NCBI RefSeq assembly: GCF_025989125.1
Contig: NZ_JAPDNR010000001.1
Coordinates: 3,082,301 to 3,146,300 of the forward strand
From: Chitinophaga nivalis
Lineage (GTDB): Bacteria; Bacteroidota; Bacteroidia; Chitinophagales; Chitinophagaceae
Direction of reading: 5' to 3'
Length of the DNA: 64,000 nucleotides
Under the pieces are notes generated by a model. The model did not search any database. It was not told where the DNA came from and saw only the letters and a list, made by a program, of their open reading frames with translations. The translations under genes were made by a program, and so were the position numbers. This document shows, one piece after another, positions 60,457 to 64,000 of the stretch (the first letter of the stretch is position 1; the number at the start of each line of letters is the position of its first letter).

Positions 60457-61053
60457 ATGAATACGAATTATGAAATTTCGGAAGAGTTATTTGATTATTT
60501 GCTGGTGGTAAATCCGGATGTGCTGGTAGCGAAAGATGTAACCCGGATGCGACAGTTTATTGCCAATGAACTGAACGATCCTGGCCACACATCTGGTCCG
60601 GTACATGTAGCCTTGTTTAGGTCTGCATTTCCCGTTCGTTATGAGAACGATTTCATTACAATGCTGGAGGAAGTAGCCAGGAAGCAGGCGGGTTTCGCTA
60701 TTTATACTGCTAAAATGGATGCTGCCAGACATGCCGATGGCAGACACAGTATTTTTGTGAATGTGGCTAATCCAAAACCATTAATGGATTTGCACAGGAG
60801 CATTATGGAAACATTTGAATTAAAACCGCAGTCATTCCGGCCGCATATTATGCTGGCAAGAGGAATGCAGGAAGCGGATGTAAATAAAATAGGCCCGTTA
60901 CTAGCAGAAAAATTGTTTGTACGCAGCTTTAATTGCCATTGTTTTAGTTTGCTCAGAAGGCCCGCTGCCGGCGGAAAGTATGAGCGTGTGAGAGATTTTG
61001 TGTTTGGTGATATTGAACATATGGCAGGATCTCTTTTTAATTATGCCGCTTAA
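60457..61053 (+). CDS. 2H phosphoesterase-like (2'-5' RNA ligase family) protein with altered motifs
   Basis: 198 residues with the duplicated 2H fold: GPVHVALFRS near residue 47 and FRPHIMLARG near 128 are the two places where active members carry H-x-T/S. Here they are H50-V-A52 and H130-I-M132, so both hydroxyl residues are missing. Either the protein is inactive or it uses a different chemistry. TATATTTG at 60411-60418 resembles the -7 box. A gene-free stretch of about 2 kb follows it. Confidence 0.8.
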   Translation: MNTNYEISEELFDYLLVVNPDVLVAKDVTRMRQFIANELNDPGHTSGPVHVALFRSAFPVRYENDFITMLEEVARKQAGFAIYTAKMDAARHADGRHSIFVNVANPKPLMDLHRSIMETFELKPQSFRPHIMLARGMQEADVNKIGPLLAEKLFVRSFNCHCFSLLRRPAAGGKYERVRDFVFGDIEHMAGSLFNYAA

Positions 61054-63062
61054 GAGTGATATACTTGCCTGAGCCAGGAAATACCGGATGGGTAGATACG
61101 CAGCATTGATGTTATAGTAAACCGGATTCGATAAATTTGGTGTAGCCCCTATATCCCTTTCATCAATGTACCCCCAGATAACCCTCCTTTCATTTCCATT
61201 GCCATGTATGTCGTGCATCGGTCAACTGATCGTATGTAATGATATCATTATCGGCGCTGTTTTGCTATAGTCTTTATGAGATGTTGCAGATCCGCTACGC
61301 CGGTATCTCCAGGTTCGGGCAATTATATTATGCTATTGGTATTACCTATAAAAGCAAATAACCTGTTTTATGTAGTAACTATATCATGTGGATATTAGTA
61401 AGGGTTGTATTACAGGTTTGATTTCACAAAGAGGTATAGGTAAGCAGATGGCGTTACCAACCGGGATACCGTAACCCGGCAATAGCACAGCAGAAAAATA
61501 ATAGCTGCAAATGGCCATCCGAAAGATGTTATGATGAATGCGTGATCAATGATCAATGATTGTAAATAGAGAGCAGGTAGGAGATGTTTTAGGAAGTTCA
61601 TGTGATGTACAGCTATGTTGCATTCCTGAGTTATAATATAAGGAAAAACTCCTGTGAAAATAGGAACATGATAAGTGGTGTTACTACGTCCGGGATGTAG
61701 GAACGGTCGCCATATACACGATAGATAAATATTTACAGCTATTCATCTGTCAGTAGGCGCCGTTACTATGGTAACAATCATTTATGGGTGCTATGTATTC
61801 ACACATTTGTAATAAGCGGCTTTCGATGAAATCCCTTTATGGATAATGGTTTTGTTGATTTTTAAAATCATCGGAGATATTTCATGGATCGTGATCGTAT
61901 CAATACCTGGTTGATATACGGTAACGTCTTTACAGGTATGAAATATTGAACAGTGGCTTTTAAAAATCACTAAATTACTTCGCCTTATATGGAACAGATC
62001 GGGATTTTTTTATGGTAGTATCCTTGTTTTTAAAGACGATCGCAGGATTACAGCGGCCAGGCGGTCAATGATGATCAGGAAACTATCGACGTATAAAGAA
62101 GGATAAAGAAAAATAGAGAAAAGCAAGGCAACATAAAGCAGCTTACATGTGGCAATCGCTTCGGCGCTTTTAAAAAGATATTGTACGGTCCGGCCGGACC
62201 CATGAAGATCGCTGTCATATGGTAGCGGAAGCAATATTCATGGAAAGTAGCGTTGCTGATCAGGAACAAAATGATCCGCTCCTGCAGGCCTGCTTTTCAC
62301 CATACTGCTTTGCAGAAGACTAAATGACAAGGGTATGATTCGTAAAAAGAAGACTACCTGAAATAGCGACGATCATGGTTGTGTACTGTGTTTTGAAGCG
62401 ATGGCAATAGTAGACAGGATCCGTAAAGTCTGGTGTCAGACGACATCATGAGGTAATGAGTGCAGCAGCTACCTTTTGCTGAGTAGATAAAAAGCGGCCT
62501 TCATTTTATGAATCACAACAGGATGGTTTCAGCGTGCTATTGAACATAAGATCCGGTATAACTGTTGAATGGCTAAGCTGTACACACTTTTGCTTCTTTA
62601 TTGATGATGGAATGGCTTTATGGCCGGATGATAACTGGCACTGTTACAGGTTTTCCAGCTATGGCAGCAGGTAGCTGTCGTTGCAGCAACAGGAGGTATT
62701 ACATGGCTGGTCAGCAGCACATCAGCGCAATAACCGGATAGGGATATCGGTTGATTGCAGGCTTCCCGTTTCTATTGTTTATCTGTTTATTGATTGATTT
62801 GTTTGGCAGTCTGTGATCAGACTGGCAGCAGTGGCCATCCTGTATGGTGCTAAAGGATATTTTAAATCGCGCAGGATTGCTGGGGAAGCAGGAGCAGGAT
62901 CCTGTTAACCTGATCTGTTTAAGATAGCTTACTACGCTGGATGATAGCTTAAAACAGCTGATGATTGCTTTCGAATGATGAGCAGGCAGGAGGAAAGGCG
63001 GACCATTCACATATGGTAGCCTGCAGCAAAACTTTTGTTATAAATATTAATTGTTTTCACTT
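61054..63062. other. Two-kilobase coding desert
   Basis: About 2,000 bases with no frame over 110 codons on either strand and no recognisable product. Several short, hydrophobic reverse-strand frames (61410-61601, 62010-62234, 62075-62269, 62711-63010) could be decayed membrane-protein remnants. A reverse-strand reading near 61150-61320 gives short protein-like patches (GDTGVADLQHLIK, NDIITYDQLTD) broken by stops, suggesting pseudogene residue. I saw no tRNA, transposon end or strong repeat except small ones (GATCAATGATCAATGAT at about 61547-61563). Confidence 0.5.
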
Positions 63063-63350
63063 ATGGTAGCCAGGTCTATTGTGCATAAAGAGATTATAGT
63101 AAGAGGGCGCGTACAACGAGTCGGATTCCGGGCTAATGCAAAAAATATTGCAGACATGATGGGAGTAGCAGGCGTCATCAAAAACTTATCCGATGGCAGT
63201 GTGTGGATCAGTGCGGAAGCAACGCCACTGGTAATGGAAGATTTTCTGGCGTGGTGTAAAGCCGGATCTCCCAACGCGGAGGTAACAGCATTGGAAATTA
63301 CGGAAGGAACCGTACAACATCTGACAGGATTTACTATCCTCTATGTATAA
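63063..63350 (+). CDS. acyP: Acylphosphatase
   Basis: Small ferredoxin-fold enzyme hydrolysing acyl phosphates. VRGRVQRVGFRANAKNIADMMGVAGVIKNLSDGSVWISAEA holds the phosphate loop with the catalytic Arg (VGFR) and the catalytic Asn in IKNLSDGSV. Start ATG 63063 (MVARSIVHKE, 95 residues) is preferred over the TTG at 63051. It is monocistronic, followed by a long hairpin. Confidence 0.93.
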   Translation: MVARSIVHKEIIVRGRVQRVGFRANAKNIADMMGVAGVIKNLSDGSVWISAEATPLVMEDFLAWCKAGSPNAEVTALEITEGTVQHLTGFTILYV

Positions 63351-63392
63351 GCCCCCTCAGCAGCAGTTGATGTAAACTTTGCTGCAGGCAAT

Positions 63393-63458
63393 AAAAACGC
63401 AAAACAACACGATCTGGTAACGTACTTTATACAACCAGCGCGATTGTTTTGCGTTTTT
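63393..63458 (+). terminator. Terminator of acyP
   Basis: The arms 63393-63407 and 63444-63458 pair perfectly over 15 bp, with an inner CTGGT/ACCAG stem in the 36-base loop, and T-run TTTTTT. It can also serve the convergent C1 peptidase gene. Confidence 0.75.
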
Positions 63459-63508
63459 TATAAATAGTACCAACAGGTAATCAGCAGATGACCACATGTT
63501 GGGATATA

Positions 63509-64000
63509 TTATCTGGCAGCAGCAATTTTCTTTTGTAAGTCTTTGTCCAGCGCTGCTTTAGGCACAATGATCGTGATGGTATTGATTGCAAAGTAAGCTT
63601 CAGATACATTGAAATAACCATTGAACGGTCCTGATTGAGTACCCCAGGAATTTTTTACCACAAAATAGGGTTTGCCCTGTTTGGTTTGTTCAATGCCTGT
63701 AATGTGCATCAGGTGGTCATCCTGGGTTAACAGTTCTTCGTATAACTTTTGACGTAACTCCTGAGAATAAGGTGCTTCTTTCATATCCGGCGTAATGCTG
63801 TCGCGTTGGAAGCTGCCATCCTGAGGTGGAAATACGGCGTAACCTTTATTGGTAGACCATCCCTTGTTGCTGACATCTGCATCCCACATGATGGTGTAGC
63901 CTTTCTGCAGGGTGGATTTGGTGATGTTGATGAGCTCCTGTAAGGGCACATTATAATAGGCGCCATTGGAGAAGTTATCAGGTACTTCTACAATGAATGA
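63509..64000 (-). CDS. C1 family aminopeptidase (bleomycin-hydrolase type), C-terminal part
   Basis: The reverse-strand frame is open from the right edge to the stop at 63509, so only the last 163 residues are seen. Visible: YYNVPLQELINI near the edge, KGYTIMWDADVSNKGWS, and the catalytic His in DDHLMHITGIEQ, with Asn in PYFVVKNSWGTQSGPFNGYF. This matches PepC/bleomycin hydrolase cysteine peptidases that remove N-terminal residues from peptides. The catalytic Cys must lie beyond the edge. The last residues (DLQKKIAAAR) extend past the usual C-terminus. Confidence 0.92.
   Translation of the reverse strand, partial: SFIVEVPDNFSNGAYYNVPLQELINITKSTLQKGYTIMWDADVSNKGWSTNKGYAVFPPQDGSFQRDSITPDMKEAPYSQELRQKLYEELLTQDDHLMHITGIEQTKQGKPYFVVKNSWGTQSGPFNGYFNVSEAYFAINTITIIVPKAALDKDLQKKIAAAR

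Noticed and set aside
61547..61563. GATCAATGATCAATGAT as a CRISPR or mobile-element repeat
   Set aside because: Only two short adjacent units, no spacers, no terminal repeats or transposase nearby.
62010..62269. Hydrophobic reverse-strand frames in the 61-63 kb gap as membrane protein genes
   Set aside because: They overlap in different frames, are short, and lack a conserved pattern; listed only as possible remnants.

Overview
The window looks like ordinary chromosome from a Bacteroidota member of the Chitinophagaceae type (Chitinophaga-like). The evidence is the gene families (fused SecDF, S46 dipeptidyl peptidase, OMP_b-brl TonB-type receptor, DUF3822 next to rsmD, extended NusB, type B L31, compact arginine decarboxylase, DUF1573 and DUF4397 lipoproteins), a 285-residue primary sigma factor of the Bacteroidetes kind, and several promoters of the form TTTG-N18-20-TAnnTTTG, the consensus used by that sigma factor. 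I saw no phage, insertion sequence, CRISPR array, tRNA or rRNA.

Layout. 1-13.2 kb: an edge-truncated secreted protein (possibly an S8-type protease), an M57-like zinc protease lipoprotein, an orphan LytS-type kinase, an S46 exopeptidase predicted to be DPP11-like, a methyltransferase, a methylmalonyl-CoA mutase catalytic subunit without its B12 domain, a membrane M23 peptidase, an aminotransferase, a DUF4397 lipoprotein and a serine hydrolase. 13.3-19.6 kb: secDF forward, facing a reverse block nusB-DUF1573-yajC, then coaE and an IscA-like gene. 19.7-24.7 kb: groES-groEL, two FKBP lipoproteins and L-serine dehydratase. 24.8-33.1 kb: a large protein joining an HExxH metalloprotease-like domain, a TolB-like propeller and a probable outer-membrane barrel; then valS, threonine aldolase and rpoD. 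33.9-42.6 kb: trxB, folB, a TPR protein, a MATE exporter, DUF3822-rsmD-coaD-thioesterase, a NUDIX protein, pyrE and a copper-binding-type HMA protein. 42.6-51.2 kb: WbqC, arginine decarboxylase with a structured leader, a sensor-like membrane protein without output domain, hsp20, a bacilliredoxin, lgt, hemerythrin and DUF2167. 51.6-60.3 kb: a TonB-type receptor, an ECF sigma/anti-sigma/surface-protein operon, yajQ, L31, a GlmU-like protein and tpiA. 60.4-64 kb: a 2H-type protein, a two-kilobase coding desert, acylphosphatase and an edge-truncated C1 aminopeptidase.

Functional themes are envelope biogenesis (SecDF, YajC, Lgt, M23, lipoproteins, ECF operon), protein quality control (GroESL, Hsp20, FKBPs), peptide use (S46, C1, M57) and cofactor or precursor supply (CoaD, CoaE, FolB, PyrE).

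I found no obvious new defence or biosynthetic system. The best leads are the protease-propeller-barrel protein, the ECF operon ending in two repeat-built envelope proteins, a set of unusually long intergenic hairpins, a possible shared sigma54-like heat-shock promoter for groESL and hsp20, the leader of arginine decarboxylase, and the desert at 61.05-63.06 kb. All assignments rest on reading motifs by eye; no database search was possible.
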